Positions 12,148 to 24,900 of a stretch of 64,000 bases of DNA are shown here, piece by piece. The position numbers and the translations under genes were made by a program. The notes below the pieces were generated by a model. It had not been told where the DNA came from and did not search any database. It worked only from the letters and a program-made list of their open reading frames with translations. Each line of letters begins with the position of its first letter. Position 1 is the first letter of the stretch. The DNA comes from Periplaneta americana. Lineage: Eukaryota; Arthropoda; Insecta; Blattodea; Blattidae. Location: contig NC_091118.1 of assembly GCF_040183065.1 (NCBI RefSeq), positions 212,591,029-212,655,028 on the forward strand, given 5' to 3'.

Positions 12148-12889
12148 GGCTTAAATAAGTAAATCCCGAAAAGACAAAGTATATGATTATGTCTCATGAC
12201 GAGAATATTGTACGAAATGGAAATATAAAAATTCGAAATTTATCTTTCTAAGAGGTGGAGAAGTTAAAATATCTGGGAGCAACAGTAAGAAATATAAATG
12301 ATACTCGGGAGGAAATTAAACACAGAATAAATATGGGAAATGCCTGTTATTATTCAGTTGAGAAGCTTGTATCATCTAGTCTGCTGTCAAAAAATCTGAA
12401 AGTTAGAATTTATAAAACAGTTATATTACCTGTTGTTCTTTATGGTTGTGAAACTTGGACTCTCACTTTGAGAGAGGAACATAGGTTAAGGGTGTTTGAG
12501 AATAAGGTGCTTAGGAAAATATTTGGGGCTAAGAGGGATGAAGCTACAGGAGAATGGAGAAAGTTACACAACACAGAACTGCACGCATTGTATTCTTCAC
12601 CTGACATAATTAGGAACATTAAATCCAAACATTTGAGATGGGCAGGGCATGTAGCACGTATGGGCGAATCGAGAAATGCATATAGAGTGTTAGTTGGGAG
12701 GCCAGAGGGAAAAAGACCTTTAGGGAGGCCGAGACATAGATGGCAAGATAATAATAAAATTGATTTGAGTGAGGTGGGATATGATGATAGAGAATGGACT
12801 AATCTTGCTCAGGATAGCGACCGATGGCGGGCTTATGTGAGGGCGGCAATGAACCTTCGGGTTCCTTAAAAGCCAGTAAGTAAGTAAGT
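12148..12889 (+). mobile_element. LINE-A copy 2
   Basis: A 13-bp TSD AACACAAATCAGA (12135-12147 and 12890-12902) brackets the copy. An open frame from 12255 to 12869 encodes the last 204 residues of ORF2, from EKLKYLGATV to NLRVP, with the [12 protein letters not shown] basic motif. One stop (TAA at 12249-12251) precedes it in the same frame. It is 5'-truncated but young-looking. Confidence 0.9.
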
Positions 12890-13135
12890 AACACAAATCA
12901 GATATATGTGGTCATAGCAAGATCAAAGATTCAAAAAGCTTTCCAAGAGGACCTTTTAAATGATTCAAAATTAAGTTTTGTGCTGCATTCTACATGTGTT
13001 GTAGCATAGTTACACCAGTTTTTGTCTACGAGCTGTTGCCGATCATTGCTTAAGAACGACACTGCAATAGATAGACTAACACTACTTATAATAGACTACA
13101 CAAATAAAATGCAATGTTCTAGGAATTAGACACAA

Positions 13136-13141
13136 TTTATT
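13136..13141 (-). terminator. Polyadenylation signal of the EF-Tu gene
   Basis: TTTATT on the plus strand is AATAAA on the minus strand, about 37 nt after the EF-Tu stop codon. Confidence 0.5.
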
Positions 13142-13177
13142 AGGAACTAAAGAATATTTTTTTACACTCAAAACAGA

Positions 13178-14584
13178 CTACTGATGTTTTTCTATAATTT
13201 CAATTTTGCTGAGATTTGATTTGACAATAGTGATATTGTTTAACCTTTGCACAATGATCCCCGTGCCGACTGTTCTATTGTTTTCTCGTATTGTGAATGA
13301 CTGTCCCGGGCTCATGACCATTTGCCTGAGCAGGGTCAGGTACACCGTGCCGTGCTCTCCGGGCATCAGCATTTCACCGTCACACAGATCAACGCGGCAC
13401 GGCACATTCCACGTCTTGCTGAACAGCTGCTGGATGTACTTCGACGTCACTGGCTTGCTCCGTCCACCCTCTGCCCTCGACAGTAAGTACATTTTGGCTT
13501 CAAAATGGTTACCGATACTCTGGCTGCCAGCTGCACATAGGAGCATGCCTCTCTGAACAGCCTGAATACGAACCCCTCTCAACAGCGCGCCTATATTGTC
13601 ACCTGCTTTAGCTTCAGACACAGACTTCTTAAACACTTGCACGTCTGAAATGGTAGTTTTGATCTCTACATCAAAACCGAGTAGGTCAGCTTCTGCGTTT
13701 CTTTTCATCACACCTCTACCGAGTGTCCCAATAACAACAGTGCCTCTCCCTGGAACAGTAAAGGCGTTGTCTATAGGCAGTAGGAAAGGTGATTCAAAAT
13801 CTCTTGTAGGAATTGTAAAGTAATTATCGATAGCTTCTAACAAATGCTCTACAGATTTTTCTCCAAGTTCTGATTTATCGCCGTTGAGCGCCAACAACGC
13901 AGAACCTCGTATCATCGGTGAATTAACTCCATCGAAACCGAAATCTTCCAGTGTTTCGCGCATTTCTAGTTCTACAAGTTCAAGAACGTCACTTTCCACT
14001 AAATCGGCCTTGTTTATGAAGACGACGATCTTATCCACGCCTACTTGTTTGGCAAGCAACAAATGTTCTCGTGTTTGAGGCATCTGACCATCGGTGGCGG
14101 CCACAACCAGGATAGCACCGTCCATCTGTGAAGCTCCAGATATCATATTTTTAATATAATCAGCATGTCCCGGACAATCTGTGTGGGCGTAATGTCTTTT
14201 TTTGGTTATGTACTGGATGTGCGTTGCATTAATTGTAATACCTCTCGCCTTCTCTTCGGGGGCTTTGTCTATTTCGTCATAGCTTACGAAGTTGGTTAAA
14301 CCATCTTTGGATAATAATTTTGTGATTGCCGCAGTTAAAGTTGTTTTCCCGTGATCCACATGTCCAATCGTGCCCACATTACAATGCTCTTGTTTTTTAT
14401 TACTAGAATAATGTCTCTTGTGCGATTGAGGAATTATTGAAAAATTAAAGAAATAATTGGACGTTGCTAGAAATCCCAATCGTTCAAAAATCACATTATT
14501 TCTTTCATAACCACATTTAGAAATATACTGTTTTATAAATTTGTAACCCCTTCTTGACAAACAACACATCATTACCGCTGCCAT
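13178..14584 (-). CDS. TUFM: Elongation factor Tu, mitochondrial (intronless, 468 aa)
   Basis: This GTPase delivers aminoacyl-tRNA to the mitochondrial ribosome. The first roughly 60 residues are rich in Arg, Lys, Ser and hydrophobics with almost no acids, as in a matrix-targeting presequence. The G domain follows with GHVDHGKT (74-81, P-loop), RGITIN (114-119, switch I), DCPGH (136-140), NKAD (191-194) and GSAL (227-230). Domains 2 and 3 follow, including [10 protein letters not shown] and [10 protein letters not shown]. Length is usual for the family. One continuous frame, no introns; the ATG at 14584 is the first in frame. It lies head-to-head with PIGO, start codons 459 bp apart. An oddity is GTLGRG where most EF-Tu proteins have GTLERG or GRVERG. 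Some insects carry a second, divergent mitochondrial EF-Tu; which paralogue this is cannot be settled here. Confidence 0.95.
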   Translation of the reverse strand: MAAVMMCCLSRRGYKFIKQYISKCGYERNNVIFERLGFLATSNYFFNFSIIPQSHKRHYSSNKKQEHCNVGTIGHVDHGKTTLTAAITKLLSKDGLTNFVSYDEIDKAPEEKARGITINATHIQYITKKRHYAHTDCPGHADYIKNMISGASQMDGAILVVAATDGQMPQTREHLLLAKQVGVDKIVVFINKADLVESDVLELVELEMRETLEDFGFDGVNSPMIRGSALLALNGDKSELGEKSVEHLLEAIDNYFTIPTRDFESPFLLPIDNAFTVPGRGTVVIGTLGRGVMKRNAEADLLGFDVEIKTTISDVQVFKKSVSEAKAGDNIGALLRGVRIQAVQRGMLLCAAGSQSIGNHFEAKMYLLSRAEGGRSKPVTSKYIQQLFSKTWNVPCRVDLCDGEMLMPGEHGTVYLTLLRQMVMSPGQSFTIRENNRTVGTGIIVQRLNNITIVKSNLSKIEIIEKHQ

Positions 14585-15043
14585 ATTTGAAAACTAATTT
14601 GTCACAGTATAGCCAAAGTGTGAAAAATTATAATAGGTTTTGTGCTTTTATTTTCATGAAAGTCATAAACATTAACTATATTACCATTATATTCAAATCT
14701 AACAGTGTGTATTTACCTAATTATAAGACGATTTATAATATTTAAAAACTACGGGTTTATAAAAAATTATGTTTCAATGTTACAGGTCCTGTTCCATACC
14801 GACATCGTAATCGACCATGCAATCGATACGATAGCAATGACCTAACCACAGTCTAGTTCGTGACCCAACCCCTCAGCACGAAACCGATGATAACCTTTCA
14901 TTGAATCAATTGTTATGGGTATTCTGGATTAAGTTGTAAGGTTTTGAGTTCTGATAATTGTGATGGTATCACATAGCATTTCGTGAAATGAAATGTGAAC
15001 GTTGAAGTTTTCAAATATTACAAATGTTGCGTCCTAAAACAAA
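14585..15043. promoter_or_regulatory. Shared promoter region between EF-Tu and PIGO
   Basis: The region lies between two divergent start codons and is therefore likely bidirectional. It contains AATCGATA at 14821-14828, one base off the insect DRE (TATCGATA), a promoter element typical of housekeeping genes. No TATA box is obvious. Both genes are housekeeping, which fits such a promoter. Confidence 0.5.
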
Positions 15044-15906
15044 ATGGAAAGACAGTGGAAATATTTTTTATTGTTGTTATGGTTTTCGTATTTGTTTGTA
15101 TGTGGGGTGCTCCTGTTTACTCGAGGTTTCCTTCTTAATAGAGAGGTGATGCCTCAACGTTCATCATGCAAACAAACCAATATACTATGTAGTACTAAGA
15201 ATCATGGTGTTAATTATATTTATAATTCATCTTTTAATGACAATCCAGGCGAAGAACCACAAGAATGTTTACAAGAGGAACTCTGGATGGGATCTAGTGA
15301 TTCTATAGACTACAAGTCAACTTGTGGCTTGGGAAAGACTAAAGTGGTGTTGATTATTATTGATGCCTTGAAGTTTGATTTTGTTTATTTTGATGAAAAA
15401 CTTAAAAATGAGGATTGCCTTCCTTATCAAAATAAGTTAACAGTCATTCATGATTTATTGTCAAAGAAACCAAACAATACAAGACTCTTTAAATTTATTG
15501 CTGATCCTCCAACTACCACCATGCAGAGACTGAAAGGCTTGACAACTGGAAGTTTGCCTACTTTTATTGATATTGGTTCTAATTTTGCTACACCAGAAAT
15601 AAATGAAGATAATGTCCTAGATCAATTAAGATCACAGAATAAGAGCATTGTTTTTATGGGTGATGATACTTGGTCTGGTTTATACCCAAAACGATTTATC
15701 AGAGAATATTCTTATCCATCATTCAATGTATGGGACTTAGACACAGTTGACAATGGAATAATGAATCATCTCCTACCAGAAATTGTGAAGAAAGATTGGA
15801 GCCTTCTTGTAGCACATTTCTTGGGTGTGGATCACTGTGGACATCGATATGGTCCGAATAATCCTGAGATGGCAAGGAAATTGAATGAGATGAATGATAT
15901 GCTCGG
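15044..15906 (+). CDS. PIGO: PIGO exon 1
   Basis: Encodes residues 1-287 plus two bases of codon 288: signal-anchor and most of the catalytic phosphatase-like domain. Donor CTCGG|GTACGT. The frame runs on past the donor to a stop at 15988, which is intron read-through. Codons are AT-rich, unlike exons 3 and 4. Confidence 0.95.
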
Positions 15907-18900
15907 GTACGTACAGTGGGCCTACTCTAATGCAATGTTTCTCAGCTTTTTTTTGATGATCAGACACCTTTTCCTCACTTCGCTTTAGTTCGGCCCCCTG
16001 GCATAAGATATAGCGTACAACAGTGTTTCTCAACTGGGAGATCACTGTCTTTTGGAGTGCCAAAGGGCAGTCAAGGAATGAAATGTGTGAAATTTCCATT
16101 CTACATTTTTTAAGCTGGCTATTTTTTTTTTTCTATACAGCAACCTCTTGTTGGTATTAATGTCCCCAAGTTTCATTAGAATCAATTAATACTTTTTGAG
16201 TTACTACATTTTTTTTTCAAAATGTGAGTTATTTACTCTCACAAAATATAGGTTATAGATCTGAAGAAAATCTTTGACATGCATATAAATTAACAGAAGA
16301 GTCATAATTCGAATTTTAAAGGAATAAGTGACTTGAAAGTCAGCTTAAAAAAATATTTTTTTAGTGTCAAGGTAATAATTTTATTTTTACTTTTTTAAAT
16401 ATTCAATTTATCCAAAAAAGGCTTTGTAGTTTTGTTAACTAGCCTAGCTATACTTTTCTGAATATACAGTAAAATATGGTAGTTTGAATGTGAGTAAATG
16501 CAGGAAAAAAAAAAGTGTGAAAATGACTTTAAAACGTCGATTTTCCGTGACCAGAACTGTTTGTAATTATTGTGAAATATAATTAAAGCATGAATTTTAA
16601 GAACGATTATGTTCATAAAATTTTATAAAACAGTTATATTACCGGTTGTTCTGTATGGCTGTGAAACTTGGACTCTCACTTTCAGAGAGGAACAGAGATT
16701 AAGGGTGTTTGAGAATAAGGTTCTTAGGAAAATATTTGGGGCTAAGAAGGATGAAGTTACAGGAGAATGGAGAAAGTTACACAACACAGAGCTGCACGCA
16801 TTGTATTCTTCATCTGACATAATTAGGAACATTAAATCCAGACGTTTGAGATGGGCAGGGCATGTAGCACGTATGGGCGAATCCAGAAATGCATATAGAT
16901 TGAAGTTGGGAGGTCGGAGGGAAAAAGACCTTTAGGGAGGCCGAGACGTAGATGGGAAGATAATATTAAAATGGATTTGAGGGAGGTGAGATATGATGGT
17001 AGAGACTGGATTAATCTTGCTCAGGATAGGGACCAATGGCGGGGTTATGTGAGGGCGGCAATGAACCTCCGGGTTCCTTAAAAGCCAGTAAGTAAGTAAG
17101 TATGTTAATAAAATTGTCTAATATATAAAAGAAAGGTCAATGATTTTTTTCTGTAAAAATTGAAATTGAGTCCCCCCCCCCACGATCTGTTGTTTTCGGT
17201 TTAAGACACTTTCAGCTGTCACTATCATCCTCATCACCACTGCTAAATTATATAGTACACAGTGAAATATATCCCATGGAAATCCTGGCAGTTGATAACA
17301 ACAATGCATTGTCAAAGGGAGGCATTGGATTGTGATTGTATTGTATTTATTAACATTCCATGGTATTCGTACATTGCTCACAGCTAGAATATGGAACAAG
17401 TCAAACGAAAAAAAAAAATCTTGATAGTATTATACAGTCTTAATTAGGCCTATTCACAGTCTAGTTGAAATATAATATAGTTTATTAGTACAATACAAAG
17501 TTTTAGTATCAGTACTTAATAGAACACAGAAATATTCATGAAGTGTTATTGAATGTCATGAATTCACCTAAGAATAGAAGGCGTGAGAAATTAGGTACTT
17601 TTTTAATTTGGCCCTAAGTAATCTTATGTTTTGATTTTCATTTTTTATATCCATTGGGAGGCTATTAAAAATTTTTACTGCCATATAACTCACTCCTTTT
17701 TGATAGCACGATAGACTTGCTGATGGATTATGAAAGTCATTTTTTGACGCATATTTATGCTATGAACTGTTGAATTAGTTACAAAGTTTTCACAATTACA
17801 TACGAGGAAGATTATTAGTGAAAAAATATACTGACAAGCCATGGACATTACTTGCAGTTTTTTAAAATAGTCCTACACGATTCCCTAGATTTTGCACCTA
17901 CTATTATTCTAATTACTCTTTTTTTTTTTTTTTGTCGTAGGAATATACTGTTACTATCTGTGGAATTTCCATAGAATATTATTCCAAATTTCATTACTGA
18001 GTGGAAGTATGCAAAGTATATTGTTTTTAAGATATTGATACTTGCTATCTCTTGCATAGATCTAATAGCAAAACATGCTGAATTTAAATAATTGATTAAA
18101 TGGCGATCTAACTCATGTTAATTGTGTAAGCATGTGCGGCTTACAGCTGTTTCGGTGCTTCTTCACATCATCCTCAGAGCCTACTAGATCTCGGCGTCAT
18201 CTCGAACTTCGCTGCTTGTTGTGTGGGTACCTTCGATTGTTGATAAATGTTGAAATGTGGAGTCAAATAGTGTGTGTGTTCTGAAATTGATCTGTGTGTT
18301 GAGAATTTGATCAGGGTGTGTTTTAGTGTGTCTGTATATTTCATATTGTTCTGGTGTGTTGAGTTTTTGGTTTTTGGGTTGTATGTGTAGGATTTCCATG
18401 TCTGTATTTAGCAAAGCAGCGAAGTTCGAGATGACGCCGAGATCTAGTAGGCTCTGAGGATTGTGTGAAGAAGCACCGAAACAGCTGTAAGCCGCACATG
18501 CTTACATAATTAACACGAGTAAGATCGCCATTTAATCATTTATTTATATTCAAGTGTTAAAAGTAGTGTACGAAAGATTCAACATGGATGCTGAATTTAG
18601 TTTGGAGGTAATTTCTTTAATGTGATTTTTCCAATTTAACACATTATCGATTTGTAATCCAAGAAATTTGGTTGTTGTTGTTTCTATTAGGGACCTGCTA
18701 TTAATCATTAGGTTTGATATTTACGAGGTTGAATTTTAGCAGGACTTAAATTGGATTATGTTAGTTTTGTTACAATTTAATACTAATTTATTGGCTGAAA
18801 CTAATCACATATTTTGAGGAGAATTGCATCTGTTGAAGATTGAAATGTGTTGGAGTTATTGGCTGTAATTACTATACTTGTGTCATCTGCAAGCGATGCA

Positions 18901-21900
18901 GTTAGGAGAGAAATATCACATATTTTTATTTAATTGTGCCTAGCTGCATTTTTATATAGAATATTTGTTTTTTTTTTCTTTGGTTTCAGATAAGACTATA
19001 GTAATTATTGCCATAAAAAATTTAACTCTTTCTATTTACAGATTAGTAATGGACACAGTTGATGATGACACAATGGTGATTGTGGCTGGTGACCATGGGA
19101 TGACAGGAACAGGTACCTACTCTGAATTTCAGTATTATGTTCTTTGACGCCTAAAAGAGCTAAAATTCGATAAATATACAGGGTGCTCTAAAATTCCCCT
19201 TACAAACTTCTAGGACTTGTTAAGGGGACTGAGTAGATAATATTTTGAATTGGAACCCATGTCCGGAAACGTACCGTTTCTGTGCTACAGCCGTTTGAAA
19301 GCAAGCACTGCCTGAACGTACGTCACGTGTCTCAACAAGTAGTAGCTTCGCGATTCGTCCGCCTGCAGCGTTACATGATGAGGGGTGCTTACGTCAGATC
19401 ATGTGATGTCAATTGACGTTTATCCTAGCTCTCGGTTCAGCATGACGGCGCACCTCCTCACTTTTCACTTGCCGTTCGGGAACATCTGGACCGACGATTC
19501 GAACAAAGATGGATAGGCCGAGGTGGTCTAATTGCATGGCCTCCACAATCACCGGATTTGACTCCATTGGACTTTTTCCTCTGGGGTCGTATGAAGAGTT
19601 TGGTTTATGAGACCCCTGTAGAGACAGCAGAAGATCTGGTGGCATGAGTTGTGGTCGCTGCAGGAGAGATTGCAGATACACCAGGTGTGATAGAGCGCGT
19701 TTACCAAAACATCATTCGTAGGTACAATGCGTGCAACGAAGTTGGTGGTCGCCACATCGAACTGCATTTGTAGTTGATTTGAGTGTTAACCATCATTTGG
19801 AAAGGACAAAAACAGCTTAAGTTGAACAAAAGTGTTTGTGACAAATGATTCAGTTTCCATTTTGTTTGTTTGGTTATTAATGAGTTGAATTGTAAAACAA
19901 GTGATGTACTGGGTCACGCCTCATAATAAAATAAATTACTTGTACCGGACATGGGTTCCAATTCAAAATATTATCTGCTCAGTCCCCTTAACAAGTCCTA
20001 GAAGTTTGTAAGGGAAATTTTAGAGCACCCTGTATATACGTAATATGATTAAGTAGATGTAAAACATCAGCAAGAATACAGAGTAGCCACAGTCTAGTAT
20101 ATACAGTCACGAAGCTTGAGGTGATGAGAGTACTAGGAACAATAGACTGTGCCAGTACTATTTCGCATTGTCCGTGATGAGGTGATAGTAGCGATCCTAG
20201 TGTTTAGCAACTATCTACAGATGCATATTCCCTACATATTGAGCTTCGTGACTGTATATACTAGACCAGCCGTGGCGAAAATGTGACTCACGAGCACATC
20301 ATGGCTCCCAATGATAGTTATGCGCTTCCTACCTCCCACAACCCCCACCCTCTCACTCACTGGAGTCAAACTCCGTTCCATTTGTATTTGTCTCTGATCT
20401 GTGAGTGGCATATCGTTGCAGTGTCTCTCTCGAAACCATGTACCTCTACAAAAACGAAAGTTCCAAGTAGGATAGGAGGACGCATTTTTTGCTGCCAATA
20501 TAAGGAGAATATTAAATGTATGATTTGTTCATAAGTATTACGAGGAAAACGGTTGTATAACATAAAACGGCATTATACTACATGTTACTGATGAAACATT
20601 AAAAGATTAAGAGTCATCATCATCATCATCATCTCTGTATGTCGATCCTTTTTTCAGCAAATGTACGAATAATGCGGTTAGATCTTCAATTTAAAGTCAC
20701 AGATTTGCAATGTGATGTTAAATGAAAGCTAGATGTAAAGACTTGACAAATGTTTAACTTTTCAAATCTTTGCCAAAAAATAAATATGTGAAGCTTCGTT
20801 CTTTCACTTGCTCTGTTAAAGCCATGTTCGCTACAACTTACGTTTGTGAAAAATTATTTTCAACAATGAAAATAGTAAAAACCAAATTTATATTACGACT
20901 GACAGACAAATACTTTCGTGATCAACTACGACTGGCAGTAAGCGACATAATTGCTTATTTTGAAACTCTGTCGCAGAGACATTCTGAAGACAGTTAATTT
21001 TAGGTTGTGATAATGTATCCTATGTTTTCTTGTTCATTTCTTTCTTCGTTACACGTACTAAACATTAGTTTGTAGCCTTGTAGTGCATAAAATTATATTT
21101 AAGTGCTTGACGTAAGGAAAACGAAAATCCGTTAATAAGTCAGACAGTTGCTTCACTTCCCCTTCGGGTGTCCGCCTCCCTCCATAGGTGCTACGCACGT
21201 TGCAGGTTACACAGTGGCTCGGCGCACGATCGCATTTTCGCCACGACTGTACTAGACTGTGGAGTAGCCAAAGAAAATGCATACACTGTTTGTTCATCAA
21301 TCACTTTGGAACAAATTGAAATAAAGATCTCATTTTCGGGGATATTGTAGCTTAATGTTGTTAGTTGGCAGTGATCAGATAAAGGCGCAGGTGTAGTGTG
21401 AAAACAAAATGGCGGATGCTGTCGTTCGAACAATGGAAGGCGATTTTGAAGTGGTATTTTAAGTTTGAAAACATGATCGCTGCTCAAGTTTAGTAAACGT
21501 GCTTTAGAGTAGTTCAAAATACTGTTCTACATTTAACCATGCACAATAAAAACATCTATTGTCATAGCAACCGATTTTATCACTCAATATATCCAGCAAT
21601 GTTGCCACTACTTTATTTACAACTCATGTATATTACCTTATTTTAACAATTTTAAACATTTAAAGTTTTAAGTTTTTATAAAGTTTTATACTCATATTTA
21701 GGATTTATTTATTTATTTAATCCACTCTACAATGTAATTACAGAGTAGAGAAAAAAATAACAGTAGTAATACATATAATACTGTAATGGTAATTTAATCT
21801 TAAACTCCAACAGTTACAATCCAATACTACTCAACAAATGATATCAAGCAAATATTACATGTAAATCTCAGTAAATAAAAACAATAGTTAGATTATATTA

Positions 21901-24900
21901 AAGTAATAAAGCCAGTGATGAAATGCAAATAACTAGTCACAGATTAATAACAATAATACAATAACTGATAAGGGACTAGACCTACGTTAAGTCAGAATTA
22001 GGAGTGAGTTCGTAATGATAATTGATATGAAATAATTTAAGAAAGAAGACCAAAAATGCAATATGCAAACCAGTTAAAACCTATTTATTAGCGAAATATT
22101 TATGGAGTGTTTTGAACACTACCGGTATTTATTTCTCTCAAGAGTGTGGTTCTATCCTGAAAGATGTCAATATTGCTCAGTTTATTATAGAAGGAACAGA
22201 TTCTGAGAAGTGGAGAGTACTTACAGTAGCGTGCAAATTAATCCGAACACGACATATTTTTACATTTTCTGTCACTGTTGGCCTCACAGCTGCTCATACC
22301 ACTTTAACTGACATCTGTAGTACGTGTAATTCCATTGTTGAAGGTCTGTCGTTATTATTTTTTTTTTATAATATGTGACATTTTGCCTGTCGCTTTGTAC
22401 TTATAAGCATTTCAGTTGTGTTGAAGACTTAATACTGCAATCCTGTGTACATTCTGTCGTCTTCACAAATGGATACAACTCCACGAAAACGGTCTAAAAT
22501 TATAACATTAGCAGAGCATTCTTCTATGACACAGAGGCAAATTGCTGCAGAATGTCACATCGGTTTGGCTACTGTTAATTCGATCATAAAACGATATAGG
22601 GAGACTTGATCCATCACATCCCAGAAAAAAGGAAACTGTGGCCGGAAAAGGAAGACTTCACCTGCAGATGATTGTTTAATTGTCAGGAAAAGTAAATTAA
22701 ATCCTAGACTAACTGCTGTCGACTTAACCCGCGAGTTAATGGCTACCACTGGGGCGAATATTCACGTCACAACAGTGCGGCGTAGGCTTTTGGAAGCTGG
22801 ACGAAGGGCTTGTAAGCCTATTAAGAAGCAACTGCTAACCCCTGTTGTGTGCGAAAAACGCTTAATGTGGGCAAAATTACATCAACACTGGACAGTGAAT
22901 GACTGGAAGAATGTACTTTTTTCCGATGAGTCTCATTTCGAGGTCCACGGCCACCGTGTTTCTTACGTACGGAAAGGAGCCGAAAAAGTAACAGCAGCTC
23001 ATCTCCAACAAGCACCCAAATACCCCCCTAAAGTAATGTTTTGGGGTTGTTTTACACATGAAGGGCCTGGAGCATTAATACCTATCAAGGGAATGATGAA
23101 TTCTGGCAAATATATTCACTTATTGGAAACCAGAATCGTACCCCAGCTGCAAAAATCATTTCCAGATGGCAGAGGTGTGTTCCAACAAGACCTGGCACCA
23201 TGCCATACGTCTCGAAAAACTACAGAATTCTTCAACAAGAAGAATATTCAGGTACTCCCCTGGCCAGGCAACTCACCCAACATCAACCCCATTGAGAACT
23301 TGTGGTCAATTTGTAAAAGAAGAATGCAAAAAATGGATTGTTCTACAAAGGAGAAGATGATTTCTGCCCTCATTGGTGTATGGTTTCGCGATGAAGAAAT
23401 GAAGAATATTTGTGGGAAATTAGTGGAATCCATGCCAAATCGTCTCAGAGCTGTTATTAGGAACAAGGGAGGCCACATAGATTACTGAGGTATGTCTTAG
23501 ATCCTTTTTTTTTATCCTGTTTGAGTGTTTTTTGCATAAGTAATTACGTTGTTCGGATTAATTTGCACGCTACTGTATAATAACATGTCCTAGCATAGTT
23601 TATATTAAATGTTTTACTCTTCCTACAGTTCTCTCTTGGTACATGTATTGCTATCCTAGACAGTAGATGACTATTTACAGAACTTGTAGTATTAATACAT
23701 AATACTACAAACGTGCCTCGCCTAGGTACCAAGAGGCCATTCAGAATAGGTGTCTATAAGCAATAAAGCTTGATTGAAAACTGTCACTTATATAAATAGA
23801 CATAAGCATTTTCCGTGATAAAGTTAACCAATAATAGAATTTAATTTACAGTAGACCTATGATAAACAACAATTGAAGCACAATTTATTTTTTTGTTTCC
23901 TTATGGTGTTTGTGCAGGCGATCATGGTGGAGATAGTGAGGCAGAGGTGACTGCAGCAATGTTTGTGTACTCTTCAAAGCCCCTCCTGTCAGCCGACATA
24001 GCTCCACGCACTGCCACAGTCAACCAGATAGATCTAGTCCCGACACTTGCTGCTATACTGGGTCTCCCAATTCCGTATGCGAATCTAGGAACGACCATAC
24101 TCGAGGCTCTGCCTTCCCAGAACAGAGGCATTCTCTCTGACTGGAGATTTGCTTTGAGAGTTCTGTGGGAAAACGTGCAGCAAACTACAGAATATCTGAC
24201 GCAGTACTCCGAGAAAACGAATCAGCTGTCACAGGAAAAACTAAGTCTACTGCAGCAGAATTACGCCACGATCAAAGAAAGCATTAAATCTTTGTCCAGC
24301 ACTGAGCAGTATAAAAATGTTTTCTCATTGGCAAGGGAATGCTTGTCACAAGCAAGGCAGATGTGTGAAGAGGTTTGGGTGCAGTTCGACGCTGTGCTGA
24401 TGACCAGCGGCTTGCTGCTGATGTTTGTGACCATCTTCTTCAACCTTGTGCTAGTCGACAGCGTCCCAGGCGATAAGCTGAAAGCACTGATTGACGGAAC
24501 ATATCTTTACATCGTGTTTGGCTGTCTGGTTGTCTCTGTGACAGCGATTTCCGTTGCTTACTGCCTGGGTTTGGTCGATAAGATAGAAGTGTCGATGTTC
24601 TTTTCAACGGGGATGCTGTCGATAGCCCTGATCTTCATGGCCATTATTCGAATCTCTAACCAGTGGCAGTCCCAGGTGAGCATGAGCGACTGGCAAAGCA
24701 CTGCGTCCCGTCTGCTGCTGCTGCTGAGCCTCTGTGGGATGTTTTCTAACAGCTACATCGTGGAAGAAGCCTCCGTGCTGTCCTTCCTGTTCCTCACTGC
24801 AGTGTGGTTGCTTGTCTTTCATTCAAAGCCGGAACCAGTCACTAAAATAAAGGCATCGGCTTCGTGGTACAGTAAAGCTCTGATCACACCTCAGAGGTTG

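Larger units (their letters stand above)
18087..18588. mobile_element. Penelope-derived palindrome inserted in LINE-H
   Basis: An 11-bp TSD TGCTGAATTTA (18076-18086 and 18589-18599) frames a 502-bp insert. Arms of about 120 bp (18093-18213 and 18412-18541) are inverted copies of each other. The centre encodes, on the minus strand, the Penelope C-terminal tail NTDMEILHIQPKNQKLNTPE. Each arm holds a hammerhead core. Confidence 0.75.
17480..18975 (-). mobile_element. LINE-H (Jockey-like RT), split by a Penelope-derived palindrome
   Basis: On the minus strand, 18975-18600 gives ADDTSIVITANNSNTF (the RT catalytic motif) and later LGLQIDNVLNWKNHI. 18086-17540 gives INILKTIYFAYFHSVMKFG and a degraded C-terminal end. 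When the insert at 18087-18588 is set aside the two parts meet directly at LNSA-CFAIRSMQ, so one LINE was interrupted. Clade inferred from the YFHSVMKFGIIFYGNS type of motif. Confidence 0.7.

Noticed and set aside
18184-18414. 76-codon minus frame as a host gene
   Set aside because: It is the Penelope C-terminal tail, repeated at 39070-39350 and partly at 1960-2150.
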